Source of the DNA: Ornithodoros turicata
Taxonomy: Eukaryota; Arthropoda; Arachnida; Ixodida; Argasidae
Reading direction: 5' to 3'
Assembly (NCBI RefSeq): GCF_037126465.1
Contig: NC_088201.1
Span: 63,634,879 to 63,698,878, forward strand
DNA: 64,000 bases
In this document: positions 20,555-32,307 of the stretch, piece by piece
Layout of the letters: each line of letters begins with the position of its first letter
Position numbering within the stretch: the first letter of the stretch is position 1
Notes under the pieces: generated by a model
Told to the model about the DNA's origin: nothing
Seen by the model: only the letters and a program-made list of their open reading frames with translations
The model's database searches: none
Position numbers and translations under genes: made by a program

Positions 20555-20613
20555 TTGCCCACATACGTGAGGCCGACAACGGCAAGCCCTATCACCACCA
20601 CCACCACCACCAC
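20555..20613 (+). mobile_element. 5'-truncated SINE insertion with 15-bp TSD
   Basis: 59 bp consisting of a SINE 3' end (ACGTGAGGCCGACAACGGCA) and its (CAC)n tail, flanked by CTGTAGGTCGTTCAG (20540-20554) and CTGTAGTTCGTTCAG (20614-20628). The paralogue at 52171-52185 has one copy of the target and no insert. This is the expected product of truncated target-primed reverse transcription. Confidence 0.92.
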
Positions 20614-20748
20614 CTGTAGTTCGTTCAGGGCGGTGACATCACAACACGTAAGGGCTCGTAAAGAGCACGGTAGCCTCAACGAAGAGGCTAATTGGGGAGC
20701 AGAGATTGTGCCACAGCAGAGCGTCGATAAGTTTCTTCGTTTCGTTAT

Positions 20749-21003
20749 ACCAGCTCCCGTGGCTCAGTGGTTAGCGTGCTAGCCATGTCAAGTCGAGACT
20801 GGGAGGTACCCGGGTTCGAATCTCGGTGCCGGCTGTGCTGTCTGGGGTTTTTCCTGGGTTTTCCTCAGACGCTTTCAGACATATGTCGGCACAGTTCCCC
20901 TAGAAGTCGGCCCAGGATGCACATTTCCCCAGGGCGTCAGTCGTGACGTTGCCCGCATACGTGAGGCCGACAACGGCAAGCCCTTTCACCATCACCACCA
21001 CCA
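20749..21003 (+). mobile_element. tRNA-derived SINE, full length
   Basis: The head carries RNA polymerase III promoter boxes: A box TGGCTCAGTGGTTAGCG (20760-20776) and B box GGTTCGAATCT (20813-20823). A unique body follows, ending in CACCATCACCACCACCAC. The TSD CGTTTCGTTAT lies at 20738-20748 and 21004-21014. Organisation fits tRNA-derived SINEs known in ixodid ticks (Ruka-like); the family assignment is from memory. It depends on LINE machinery for movement. Confidence 0.92.
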
Positions 21004-22640
21004 CGTTTCGTTATTCGTTGCGATTACATTACATTACGACTCACTCATGTTGAAGCTGCAAAAGAAAGATGGCGGAGGGATTCTTCGCTTGGACGATCAC
21101 ACAAGCGGCTAACTGTGCCCCATGGACGTGATGGCGTCAGGATGCCTTTCAACTGGACGAGACAGATTTTGTAAAGTTCTTCCGTCCGCCAAGAATCGCT
21201 CTCCGCACCGTTTGTGAGGACTTGCGACCGTGTACTTCACTCCGTCTTGATAGCTACGGGTGTTGTGATGAACAAGAAAGGCGAAATGGATGCATATAGT
21301 AGCCTTCGAATTGTTCTCTTTCATAGTACATTGCGGACATAGTGTTGATGTTGTAATGAACGTGAAGAGCAAAGGATTTTGTACATTTCCTGAGGTCGAT
21401 TATCTTGAATAGTTCCATAACATTCTCTTGCTTCGCGGTGCTAACACGGAATTAAAACAGTTTACTAACGTTCTGCTCAAGCTCACTAGAAAAACGTTGC
21501 ACTGCGAATTTATTTGAAGTCTACTGTTTATGAAGCCTTACTGTAAGGCTGCGCGTTGTACTTCCATGCTTGAAGAAAAAATTTACATAAAGGTAATGAA
21601 ATAAGTGTATACGTTGAGGAGAACGGGCAGCCTCCTCCTCTTTCTTCTTTTGATACTTCTGATACCACTACGTCTTCTCTTGGACTCCCATTGCCCCAGA
21701 ACTCAGCAAACACTAGTTCTCGTATCATACTTAAGACCATTCTCACCTGACACCATCGTCAGTGCAGGAAGATGATTTACAATTTTTTGCGTATTGCTCG
21801 ACGATTATCTTTAGAGTGATGTACTGTTTGTTCATTATTTTCACACTACTAGCGAGCCATATATTGAGACGGAAAGAAAAAGAAGATGATGAACGAGCAT
21901 GGGAACGAACATTGGAACGCTACGAGCATGTATGAGGGCACGAGAATGCGAGCTATCGGAACAAATGAAACAGTACTATTGGTCGGAGAAGATGCAGCCT
22001 CGCTGCCAGCCTGCTTTTCGCTCAGAGCGGTGACATGACAACACGTGAGCGCTCGCAACGCGCACAATAACCACTAAGAAGAAGCTTCACGAGGAGCGAC
22101 CACAGCAAAGCATCGATAAAGTTGCTCATTTCGTTAGCCTGAACGACTCGTTCAGTTGTCTCGAGCCGTTAAGTTGAACGTGGGAAACGATTAAGCCCCT
22201 GACTACATTCACTCTGGGGCGCGTTGCTAGCATCGCCTGAAGATCGCAGAAACGTAACGCCGCTCATTGCACGAGCACGGACGGCGTTACGATGCTGCAT
22301 GGCTAGTTCCATCGCAAACCAAATCGAACAAGCCGGTATATTTGATGTCTCGAATAAGAAAAAAAAAGGTTGAAACCATCGGTCAGTTAGGAGAAATAAA
22401 CGGTTTCGGAATTCTCTGCGCTGCGCGTTTCGGGAAATAGGAGAGGTGGAAAAAATAGCCTCTCAGAAGACGATGTCGTTGCGCGAGGGTTTGAGAGGCT
22501 CCTGCGTTGACAATGCTGTGTCGGTTTTTGTTTGTCTGGAAAAAAATATTAAAGTTGACTCAGTGCGCCAAAAATACCATATTCACTGCACCTTTCCCGA
22601 CGATGTACAAAACGGATTATATTGAGCTCGATGCCATTTA
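21004..22640. other. Repeat-unit DNA without a recognised gene
   Basis: Duplicated at 52562-54206. I see no protein family. Includes a conserved hairpin (listed separately) and, at about 22500-22590, the TGTCTGGAAAAAAATATTAAAG block shared with 47490-47525. Confidence 0.5.
22253..22291. repeat. Hairpin CGTAACGCCG / CGGCGTTACG
   Basis: Perfect 10-bp stem with a 19-nt loop. Conserved in the diverged unit at about 28306-28345 and in both duplicates (53816, 59900). Confidence 0.75.
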
Positions 22641-23342
22641 AGGCACGTTCGATTAGGCCTGCACTCCCTGAACCAGTGCCGGGCGGTGCAGGGCCACTTC
22701 TGAACTAGCGCAGCACTAGGCCAGCTCCAGTTCAACGGTGCAACACTAGTGCCGCCGCGAAACGAATATCGAAGTGCAGCGCTAGTGCAGGCCTTCTGCT
22801 CTTCGCGAGTCTTAACACCGCTACGGATTGTAAAAACGCGTGTGACATTTCAATCACATGTACATTGCTGCTTTTTAATTTCGAACACAATGAACTGTTC
22901 AACAATTGTGCAAACAGCCATGGAACTTGTGGATTCTGACAGCGAGGACGAAGAATTCGACGACCTGGTAACCGTGATAGCGTTGAATCTTCTGCGAACT
23001 GACAGGAACCTGTACCAATGTACACCGAAACTGTAGTGAATCGTTATTTCGACTTGGAATTTAAACGTCTCTTCCGGCTCTCTCGGGATACGTTCGATAA
23101 TTTACATTAACTATTATTTGCCTTGTGTCGTCTGCTGCCATTGCCGCCATTACTCTGCACTACCGTTGAACTGAGCCCTGCGGGAGTGCAGAGTTTCCTT
23201 ACACTAGGGCTACACTTGGCGTGCACTGGTTTGAAACGAACGAGACGGTTCAGGGGGCGCTCGGCTGCACTGGCGAAACGAACGGGCGAGTGCAGCACCA
23301 CCGGAACTGGTTCAGGCAGTGCAGGCAAAATCGAACGTACCT
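22641..23342 (+). mobile_element. 702-bp PIF/Harbinger deletion derivative
   Basis: Terminal inverted repeats of nearly 40 bp start AGGCACGTTCGATT and AGGTACGTTCGATT and continue through CCTGAACCAG. The 3-bp TSD TTA is at 22638-22640 and 23343-23345. The related segment at about 47600 preserves the empty site CCATTTAATTTGTC. The interior retains only the start of a transposase gene. Confidence 0.9.
22890..23110 (+). pseudogene. Harbinger transposase N-terminus remnant
   Basis: Starts MNCSTIVQTAMELV at 22890, continues through an acidic DSDSEDEEFDDLV stretch and RNLYQCTPKL, then stops (23034-23036). In the next frame NRYFDLEFKRLFRLSRDTFD follows to a stop at 23108. The latter motif precedes the helix region in HARBI1-like enzymes. 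All catalytic sequence is absent. Confidence 0.75.
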
Positions 23343-23345
23343 TTA

Positions 23346-25180
23346 ATTTGTCATTGATGGCGCTATCGAATGGTATATAATTTGCTGCTCTACTCTATCA
23401 GGAACGTAAGAGATACCTCTTTAGGTAGCACCATACATCCGAAAAATGACGAATTGAAGCATTTATACAAAAACAAAAGCATGCCTCGAAAATTTGATAT
23501 GTCATAGATAGTCCCTTAGACTACACACAGAAGAAAAATCGAAATTCGGACTTGATCGGTATGTGCACTGTGAATTTTTTGCCGGCCCTATACGCGGAGC
23601 CCAAATCAAGCGGTGGCACCATCTCCCGCGTAGGGCAAAATCGATTTTTTTCCAACAAATGTTCAGCTTTTGTCTTCATATGAAAACTGACTGCCCTCAT
23701 TTGAAGACGTTCTGAGCGTTTGCGTTCATAACAGTATTATAATCACTGAATGCTGAATGTAGTCTGTGCAAGATCCAGGTGTGCTAGCGTTTTTCACTGG
23801 ACGGGAGGCAGGTGTGACGACATGAAGGACACAGTGCAGAGAGCCCTTCACGGGCCCGGGCCCGACCGGGCTTCTTATTGGCTGTGTGATACGGGCCGAG
23901 CCGAGCCCGGGCCGACAGAATCGCCAGCACCGTGGGCCGGACCGACAAACATGTTTTCAAGAGTCTGGCTCGGCTGGCTAACGCAGCTGATTCCACACAA
24001 TGGAGGACTATTAGTTTATATCATCACGTGCTTGCGTCATTCCTGTGCATATATTTGCAAAAGCAAGGAACGGTCACTGCATTATGCGTTTGATTCGACC
24101 CTTTAGAACATTCTCAAGGCAACTTCACATTACTCCTGACTCCTCGCATATTTCACAATCACGTTCGCAAAGCTTAGTGAGAGGGGTACATTTTGCGAGA
24201 AGCAGTTCGTTGACAACATCCTCTACCTGGTGGTGGTGGTGGTGGTGTGATGTTATAAGGAGGAGGAGTGAGGTCTGCCTGCTCATACAAGGCCGCAATC
24301 TTCACTACTTTGTGAAAGGGAAAGGAGAGAAGGGGAAGTAAAAGAGAAAGTTTAGCAGATCAGAAATTACCAGAAATGAGAAATTAGAAACATGGAGATA
24401 AAGAAATTAGAAAGAAGGGAGGAAGAGAGAAGGAAAGCGTTCACGACAGTCCCACACAGGAAGCGAAAGCTAGGAGCGCGTCTCGCGCTTTTCTACGGAT
24501 GTGGGTGGGACCCTGCGAGTACAAAATCTCGTCTAGAGAGCCACAGGGAAGTTATAAGGCATTGAAACTCGAGATCAAGGTGTCTCCGTCAAGGTGTCCT
24601 CCACAAGAACTTGGTAGTGTAACGCTAACGGCTTGCTCGCGTGTGTTCTGGATTTAATTTCGTCTCGTTCTGTTGCGATGTTAAGCTATGTTTATCGCCT
24701 TGTCTTCTCTTCTAATAAATTTACTTATAAATTTGTTTGATAAGCGCTTGAAACGCGTAAGTCACGGCTGGAAATGCCGGGCTCTACTCGCTGAGCCAGT
24801 GGGACGGGACGGGTCGGGCCTGGAAAAGCCGACCAGTGCGGTGCTCTATACAGTGCAGTAATGGAGATGTCTTCACACATGGTGTATAAAGGGCACTCAG
24901 TGCTCCTCTGTAGCCGAGGATGATGCGAAACTTGGCGCAAGTTGTCTCCAGGGGGTGAATGCGATTAAGACCTCCCCATGCATGGTCGCACCATGTCCAA
25001 CTGAAGATCGTGGATGCTGGTTAGCGGCGCAGTCGAGCTGTTTTGGCAAGGTTTTCAAAAAGCACCAGGCAGAAGGCAGCCTTAAGTGTGTGCGTAAGAC
25101 ATTACACGACGACACTTTACTCTGTGCGATTTTCAGCACACTTTCATCAGACGACGTAATCTGAAATTTTCTTTTGGGAT
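23346..25180. other. No gene recognised; GC-rich, GGT and purine tracts
   Basis: Holds a GGGCCCGGGCCCG-type stretch (23850-23950), a (GGT)n microsatellite (24228-24246) and a purine-rich tract of about 150 nt (24300-24440). Duplicated at about 54918-56770. Confidence 0.5.
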
Positions 25181-28100
25181 GGCCCTCTGTACTCCTTTAA
25201 ATGTGACGGATGAAATTTATTCCTTTCATTTGTACCGCTACGTTCAGAAGACGCGTTTCACTCACAGCTAATGCTACAGTTCTTTAAGGAGTATCTTAAA
25301 ATACATCTTAGAGTATTTAGTACTCTACTCAAATTACTGTCACTTTTGAGTATTTTGTACTTTATTTTAAATACTTTTAAATACTGCGCAGTATTTTGCA
25401 CATGTCTGCGTGACGCTACTTATAGGAGCAAGCGCCGAAAAAAACAGGCGAAGCTCTAACTATAAAAACGATAGAAAGCAAGCGAGCTGGTTTCTGATAT
25501 CCATGCGAAACACCTGAGACTAGAGGAAGTAAATAAAAAGACTCACACAGACGCAAGCCTTAGAACCGACACATACCTGTGTCCGTGTGCGTATTTTTAT
25601 TTATTTCCTCAAGTCTCGCGTGTTTGTCATGGAGGCGAAGCTGACAGAGCGACGGCAGACGAGAGACGACGACAAACCCAACACCACAAACCCGAGGAGA
25701 GAACGAAAACCAGGTCAAACGGGCATGCGCACTTCACCCACGTCTTTTCCCGCGCTGTGTTCACGGGGGAGCGCTGTGAGCGGCTCCTGAAGATCACGTG
25801 GTCAGGTGGTTTGGTTTGGGGCTGTTCGGTTGGTTCGGTTAGTTTGGTCTGGGTGGTTTGTTAGGAGCCTGCCCAGTGGCCTGTCATTTTCCCTGGACGT
25901 TGCGCGGCGTGCGGTGGTACGAAAGCAGGGCGGGAGCATTCAACTATTCTGTCATTCCATTGTAAGTATATGTACTGTGTCTGTGTAGGACCGCATTGTC
26001 GATAAGTTATGCGTATCAATGCTACTGTCGTTGTGGCAGGTCAATTCATATGCTTTTGGGAAAAGGAGAATTCTATCACGGTCGTGCATGCACCGCCATG
26101 TTGTCGGTTATCCAGCACAAGCCGTGCTTGCCAACCGCGGTTAATATGGCGGCCACTGTTGCGTTCGTAGTTATCTCTAACAAAACGTAGTTACGTGTAA
26201 TCTCCGCCCGTATGCCGTGCACGGCTATTACGTAGTCGGATCAAGTGTTTTTAATTGTTTTCACTACGTGATTCGACTTTTCTGAAATTTTCTGTTGTAT
26301 CATTTTATCACCCAGGTACTCAGACGCGTAACAAGTACGACGTCGTCAAGGTTGGATGCTACTCACTGGGAGGACGGAGTCTTGAGCCACCATCGGATCA
26401 ATGAGTTATCCAGGCGTTCTTCGAGGCGGCATAGCAGGGAGGGGTACCAGGTTTTGTATACACACAAAACACGCCTATTAAGGCTGCGTATTGTCACCGA
26501 ATAAGGTTCGCTTAGCGAAGCTTATTTAGTGACCCACAGTGACCGGAGAGGCGCTAATATACACTACACAGGTGCAGGGGAACGGGGGGACATTCCGCTT
26601 TTAGCTTTGGTTTGTTAGGTATGTATCGCGCCGCAGTGCTCGGTATGCACTCCCAGCCTACGGTGGCTTTCGCGTTCCGACTGGTTAAGGGGGGGGGGTC
26701 GTATAAGATGTCTTTCAGGTTTCCCGAGGACATCGAGACTCTGTTACACAGTGGCTTTGGGATCTGCATGGTGTGGATTGAAGCAGACATTCCTCGTGTC
26801 CCACTACTGCCTGCCTAGCTGCCACATGGTTCGAGGCATCTTGAGTGGTATAAGTGGTATCAAAGTCTCTCGTTACTTTTAATTTTCTTTTGTCATGCAC
26901 GTGTTTCTGTATACCTAGAGGTTCCTGGATGCATTCACGTTGTGTGATCATAACAGCAATGTTTGGCAACTTCCAGGCCCGCTATTCTAAGATCCACTTA
27001 GCGGGTTAACGGAAGGCACGTTGCCATACAAGCATTTATCCTTCAACATTATGTTGTGTCGAGTTGTCTTTCCAGGTATGCTGCCCTATTCTGCAGTGTA
27101 GAGCCGAACAATCAAGATCATTGACAGCCTTTCCAAACAGATGACCAATACTTTTGATTGTCATGATCAACCCGTTCCTTTGAAATGTTGCTTTTAGTTC
27201 AATAAAACGTCCGCTTATTGTTTCACCATCAACTTGTCTTTTTTCCTGTTTCTTCCTATTTGGGTGGGCGCTTTCATATTTCTGTACTTCGCGTGCCGTG
27301 ACTGCTTTGGAACATATGTACTGTTTGGGACACGGTTGTCAAAAATATCCAGCCCGTGGCCCAGCAGTCCCGTATCGGCGATGTCGCGTAGGATGGAACT
27401 ATGACCATGTCGAGATGAGGTACGGGCTAGCACCTGACCTGACTTGGCTTAAAAAAATATTTTTCGAACACGGAAAATGGTGCGGTTAAATGAAATTCGC
27501 TTTCAGAAATTTGCGTCCAGACAGCAGTGATAAGTTTGGGACGGTAGTATCAGGAAAACATTCACAGGCAGACGCGATAACTGTAAGCTCGCGCGTCGCC
27601 ACGTCACTTACTTCGGTTTCTCCCTTTCCTGCTCGTTCCTCTCGCAGCTCTACGCAAACCTTGCAATGAGAGCGTGACTGAAGGATGTGATTTGTTCCTG
27701 ACTGAGATGGGTATGTTTGTACTCCCGTCCGCGCTGTCTACGTTACGCGTTGTGCGAGCAGTGTTGCATGCACGTTGTGCACTTCGCGTGGAGGTCAGGA
27801 GCGGTTTATGGGGAGATGTTTAAATTTCTGCTGTGCTTATGCTGGCGTAAAGCGTCAAAGAAAACCTTGAAAGTTGCTACAGATGCCAGTGAAATGAAGG
27901 ATGGGGAAGACAACATTTTAAAGGGGGTGCTGAATAAACGCTATAATATTTTTTTATGGAGAATAGCACGACGTTCGGGACCTTGTGGTGGTGTGTGTGC
28001 GAGGCGGAGTATGAAAGGTTACTTTGAAAGGTTGGATTATGTTATGAGTTGTACTTCTTATTCCACTATGAGTGTAAGGGAGACCGTGTCACGTGATCAA

Positions 28101-28400
28101 CGTTTAGACTGTGTATATTGAGGAAGGGGAATGCTATATGCTTGAGATGAAAATGTATAGTGCCGTGTTTCTCAGCCGTGTGCTATCATTATTTTACGGC
28201 TTGTTTTAGTATGAGACGCCGAATATTTGTCACCACAACCTGGTTCGTTGACTGTATTCATTCAGGGACGCGTTGCTGGCATCCCCTGAAGATCGCAGAA
28301 TCGTAACGCCGCTCATTGCACGAGGACGGACGGCGTTACGATGCTGGCTAGTTCCATCTCAAATGAAACAAGCCCGTATATATGATGTCTGGAATGAGCG
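25181..28400 (+). repeat. Unit X, diverged second copy
   Basis: Collinear with about 16200-19960 plus 22200-22380 of the first unit, roughly 85-95% similar by eye, but lacking the 921-bp hAT element and the 2.2-kb segment at 19960-22200. Retains the 42-bp-arm hairpin, the 41-nt hairpin (26493-26533), the short frame ending WIEADIPRVPLLPA (26715-26818) and AATAAA (about 27201). Confidence 0.75.
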
Positions 28401-28417
28401 ATAAAATATATATATAT

Positions 28418-28941
28418 ATATAAAGAGGGGAAAAAAGCCATTAAAGCAATAAGTAAATGACGCTAGACATGTTTGAAATTCAAACTTACAGATGGCTTCT
28501 ATGGCTGCACGTAGAGAAACAGATACTCATGGAACGATGCGACAGCACCAGAGGATACGTGTTTCGCCGTGTTCGCGGCTCGTCAGCCCTGGGTAGTTGC
28601 GCATTGTTCGGGATTGGCAAACCAGGGGTCACTCAGCGAGCGATATACACCTGGGAGGGTGACTGAGCACTCCTCTTATGCCACAGTGCAAGCCAGTGAA
28701 TTATAAAGAGGAGAAAAAAGCCATTAAAGAAATAAGTAAATGACGCTAGACATGTTTGAAATTCAAACTTACACATTAGGATGGCTTCTATGGCTGCACG
28801 TAGAGAAACAGATACTCATGGAACGATGCGACAGCACCAGAGGACACGTGTTTCGCCGTGTTTGCGGCTCGTCAGCCCTGAGTAGCTGCGCATCGTTCGG
28901 GATTGGCAAACCAGGGGTGACTCAGCGAGCGATATACACAT
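28418..28941 (+). repeat. Tandem direct repeat, about 283-bp period
   Basis: Two copies start TATAAAGAGGGGAAAAAAGCC (28418) and its near match (28702), each continuing through ATGACGCTAGACATGTTTG to GCGAGCGATATACAC. The second has a 6-bp insertion (ACATTA) and a few substitutions. Each holds a short frame beginning MTLDMFEIQTY that I do not recognise. A (TA)n run precedes the first copy. Duplicated at 60014-60537. Confidence 0.85.
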
Positions 28942-28961
28942 AAGTGCCATCTGCTATGTGA

Positions 28962-29150
28962 TAAAAACTAGTCAGACTTGGTGATAAACACAGGTAGTGC
29001 TGAGCAGTTAATGATATCATTAATGTAGATGTTAAAAAGGAGCGGCCCGAGGACGCTACCCTGTGGAACACCGTTTGGAATTAACAAATTACGGGACTGA
29101 TATCTATTGAGTTCCACATACTGACACCTTTTATTGAGGTAAGAGGGGAG
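28962..29150 (-). pseudogene. LINE reverse transcriptase fragment
   Basis: The minus strand reads SYLNKRCQYVELNRYQ, then GVPQGSVLGPLLFNIYINDI, an RT palm segment before the catalytic FADD box, which is absent because the fragment ends near 28962. It is the paralogue of 1-106 and abuts the same GAGGGC site (29151-29156). Confidence 0.85.
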
Positions 29151-29792
29151 GAGGGCAGTAGTACAGATTCGTGCCCACACGAACCACTTTTTTCTAATCC
29201 AGTTCCAGGCATTTCTAATCCAACGCCGGCCAATTCTGATCAAGGCAAGCCACTTCTAAGTCTCTAGTTGGTCGGTCAGAGATGCACCTCTTCACACTCA
29301 CTGATCGATCCAGGCTCTGCCCCTTCACGGTGATCCCTCCAATGTCTACTTGATTGGCTACCCTTCATTGCAACTCTATCAACTCATGTGCTCATAGACA
29401 CCAAAATGGTCTATTCTATTCATTCTATAAGTCTGCTCAGAGGCTCCCAAATTGCTCACATGCCTATTGGTCCAGGGGTGGTCACTTCCATTTATTTCTA
29501 AACCTAGTGATTGGCTCAGGATCCTATTGGCTACCTCTCAGACATGCTCCCTAGTGTGAGCCTTCCTTCTCCCCCCGCTTACCATTGGCGACGCCCCGGT
29601 GCCAAGCCTCGCCCTCTCCCCCGCTGCTGGCCAGAGTGTTCTCCTGCCTTGCCTCGCGTGCGGACGCACGCTCTCCCGTTCGTCAATAAACCAGTTATCA
29701 TTATGTAGCCACAGTGACTCCACCCTTATTCACCTTCATCCCTTCATCATTTTCATCATCACTCCATTTCTCATCATCACCCTACCCTCACA

Positions 29793-30230
29793 TGGCTCAG
29801 TCGACCCACGGATCTCTGCCTCGGTAATCTGGCGTTCACTAGTCATTGAGGCCCAAGCCAGACTGCACCCTCACATGGCGCAGTCGACCCACGGTTCTCT
29901 GCCTTAGGAATCCGACGTTCACTACTCATTCAAGCCCAAGCCAGGCTGCACCCTCACATGGCTCAGTCAACCCACGGATCTCTGCCTTGGGAATCCGGCA
30001 TTCACTAGTCATTCAAGCACAAGCCAGACCGTATCCTCACATGGCGCAGTCGACCCACGGATCTCTGCCTCGGGAATCCGGTGTCCGCTAGTCCTTCAAG
30101 CCCAAACCAGACTGTACCTTCATATGGCACAGTCGACTGCTTCGGGAATCCAGCGTTCACTAGTCATTCAAGCCAAAACCAGACTGCACCCTCGCATGAC
30201 GTAGTCTACTTTCGAATCTCAACATGGGCA
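29793..30230 (+). repeat. Tandem 83-bp repeats in the retrotransposon leader
   Basis: Five units begin TGGCNCAGTCGACCCACGG-like sequence at 29793, 29876, 29959, 30042 and 30125 (spacing 83), followed by a degenerate sixth at 30197 (spacing 72). The first unit lies directly at the LTR end, where a primer-binding site is expected, so the candidate site is multiplied along the leader. The second element (from 61389) has the same array. Confidence 0.88.
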
Positions 30231-30558
30231 AGTCCACATCCGGTAAGTAGACAAGCTCAGAGGTTCATCAGTCACCACTCCAAACCTAGCAGCCCCGCAG
30301 CCCCGTCCCCTGCTGAAAAACCCCTACCTGTCCCCACGGCAGCCTCGCCACCCAAGACGGACATTACACATTCCATGATGGCCGCCACTTGAACATTCGT
30401 CCCGCCATTGCATCATCTTTCTCGCCTGGCTTCCATGCCCGAGCATAGCAGCTTAGTTTACGGCCCCTCGGTCATGTCGTCGCGGGTTCACATGACTTGC
30501 CATTTGCCCTTTCCGCTCCGCTCCTTGGCCTTCAGTTCACGCTTCGTCTCGAAACGCG

Positions 30559-32307
30559 ATGGCGTCGCTCATCAACTGGGACGCATTTTCCAGTATCACT
30601 CAGCTTGGTGATGTATCGGACGAAGCCCTCAAACAACAACTGCGACATCGTGGGTTATCATGTCATGGTCGTCGAAGTGCCCTCATGCGCAGACTATGCG
30701 ACTGTATACAAGAAGAACGAGGTGCTTGGTCCTTATCCGTCCAACCGCCTACCCAACAATCACCTACCGCCCCCTCGCAAATATTGTCGGAGTCTTCACA
30801 GCCTTCTCCTCAGTCAGTCACTCCGTCGTTGCTGCAAGTCACGACGATGCCCGACGTGTCACAGTCTATCCACACCTTTGAGGACAACTTCCGTCACTCG
30901 TCGAAGCAGTGGTTGAGCGAACTCGAATGCGCATGCAAGCTCGCACAGTGGTCTGACGAAGCCCTTCGAGCAATTGCTGTAAGCAAACTTCGTGGAACGG
31001 CCCGCAACTGGCACGACGCTCTTGGGAAACACTATGGAACGTGGTTATCTTGGAAAACGGCGTTCCAGACTCAGTTCAGGGATGATTTCACGCTGATAGA
31101 ATGGCAAGCAAAAATCTCTGAATGCGTTCAAAGTCCAGGGCAATCACTGGACAGCTACACGTTCGCCAAACTCAAGCTCCTTGCCCGTTCTCCAGTTCCC
31201 TTGACTGAAAAGCAGCGAATTGACTATCTTCTTCAAGGACTTCAAGACCTCAACTTTGTGGCAGCAACTGTTGCCCAGCGACCAAAGACCGTTGCAGACT
31301 TCATTGACATCGTCACTGACCACGAGAATAGCCTCATACATGCCCGACGTTGTCATCGCCTTACGTCTCAGCAACGGACTGACAGCCCACCTCAACCGCG
31401 AATGTCAACAACTGGATCGCAGATTCAAAATGGTCGCATGTCTTCGTCTACCTCCCCAAGTCACACTCTTCCATCTCCTGCGAGCGGCATCACGAACTCT
31501 TTGCTTGCTCGTCGCCAACGTATCTCTGCCTTGCCTACAGCTGAGCAGGAAGCGAAATACAAAGCGATATCCGACCAATGCGGAGCCCCAGCGTTTCGTA
31601 GAGGACAAGATATTTCCACAAGCCTTGGTACACAGGATGCATTCCCAGACACAGGATCCAAGCTCACTCTCGTGTCCCAATCACTTCTTCCCGCCCACAT
31701 GGTCCTTCCATGCACCCAGCCTCCTCTGCATGTAGTAGGTGGTTCCTCAGTGCTGCCAATAGGTACTGCCATCCTTGAGATCACCATCGGTAACGTCTCT
31801 GCCTTGGTCAAAGCAGCAGTTCTGACCAACAATGTGTTGCCCTTCATCATTGGTGAAGATTGGTTCGAAAATGCCAAAGCTCGATTGATTTTCCAGCCAC
31901 CCAAGCCAACCTACTTACAGCATGACTTCTCTTGCACTATCATACAGGCACGCCCCAAGGTTGCACCTCGCGTGGTCAATGCTGTTATCCTTCAAGGTTC
32001 TGCCCTTGCCTGTACTGCTGGTGCTCCTATTCCTAAAGACTGCCTACAAACGGATCCCTTGCCTTCTGAGCAGGAACCTTCCTGGATAGCCTTCAACCAA
32101 GAAGTACCTTTCAACATGCCTGAGGCCAACACCGAACCCCAGCCTTCAGCCCAGCCCACCGGTGTTATCTCAGTTTCAATTCATAGTGAGCTTCCACCAG
32201 CCGCAATCGGAGCTCAACAGGAACAGACAAAGAAACTCCTGTCGCAAGACATTATACGTTATGCTACAGGCCCCTGGGCGTTTCCTGTCATTGTCGTCAC
32301 AGGGTAA
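30559..32307 (+). CDS. Gag-protease polyprotein of Ty3/gypsy-type element
   Basis: An open frame of 582 codons starting MASLINWDAF. Residues about 18-50 (LKQQLRHRGLSCHGRRSALM) resemble a SAP DNA/RNA-binding motif. Residues about 100-270 look like a retrotransposon Gag core (SKLRGTARNWHDAL, YLLQGLQDLNFV). No intact CCHC knuckle is visible. An aspartic protease follows with DTGSKLTLVS at residues 364-373 and IIGEDWFE downstream. The frame ends at the start of the reverse transcriptase (GPWAFPVIVVTG), where a frame change is needed to read on; this could be a decay frameshift. ATG at 30559 is the first in-frame start with the conserved N-terminus, and it is also present at 62151. Confidence 0.85.
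   Translation: MASLINWDAFSSITQLGDVSDEALKQQLRHRGLSCHGRRSALMRRLCDCIQEERGAWSLSVQPPTQQSPTAPSQILSESSQPSPQSVTPSLLQVTTMPDVSQSIHTFEDNFRHSSKQWLSELECACKLAQWSDEALRAIAVSKLRGTARNWHDALGKHYGTWLSWKTAFQTQFRDDFTLIEWQAKISECVQSPGQSLDSYTFAKLKLLARSPVPLTEKQRIDYLLQGLQDLNFVAATVAQRPKTVADFIDIVTDHENSLIHARRCHRLTSQQRTDSPPQPRMSTTGSQIQNGRMSSSTSPSHTLPSPASGITNSLLARRQRISALPTAEQEAKYKAISDQCGAPAFRRGQDISTSLGTQDAFPDTGSKLTLVSQSLLPAHMVLPCTQPPLHVVGGSSVLPIGTAILEITIGNVSALVKAAVLTNNVLPFIIGEDWFENAKARLIFQPPKPTYLQHDFSCTIIQARPKVAPRVVNAVILQGSALACTAGAPIPKDCLQTDPLPSEQEPSWIAFNQEVPFNMPEANTEPQPSAQPTGVISVSIHSELPPAAIGAQQEQTKKLLSQDIIRYATGPWAFPVIVVTG

Noticed and set aside
20749..20830. tRNA gene
   Set aside because: A and B boxes are present but no proper cloverleaf can be drawn, and a SINE body with a CAC tail and TSD follows.
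24228..24246. Inverted SINE tail
   Set aside because: (GGT)n is not followed by the SINE body in reverse complement; treated as a microsatellite.
28383..28424. Promoter TATA box at the TATATATATA run
   Set aside because: It is a microsatellite of variable length between duplicates (shorter at 60003), with no transcript support.
29793..30230. CRISPR-like array (regular 83-bp repeats)
   Set aside because: Units are head-to-tail tandem repeats without unique spacers, inside a retrotransposon leader in a eukaryotic genome.
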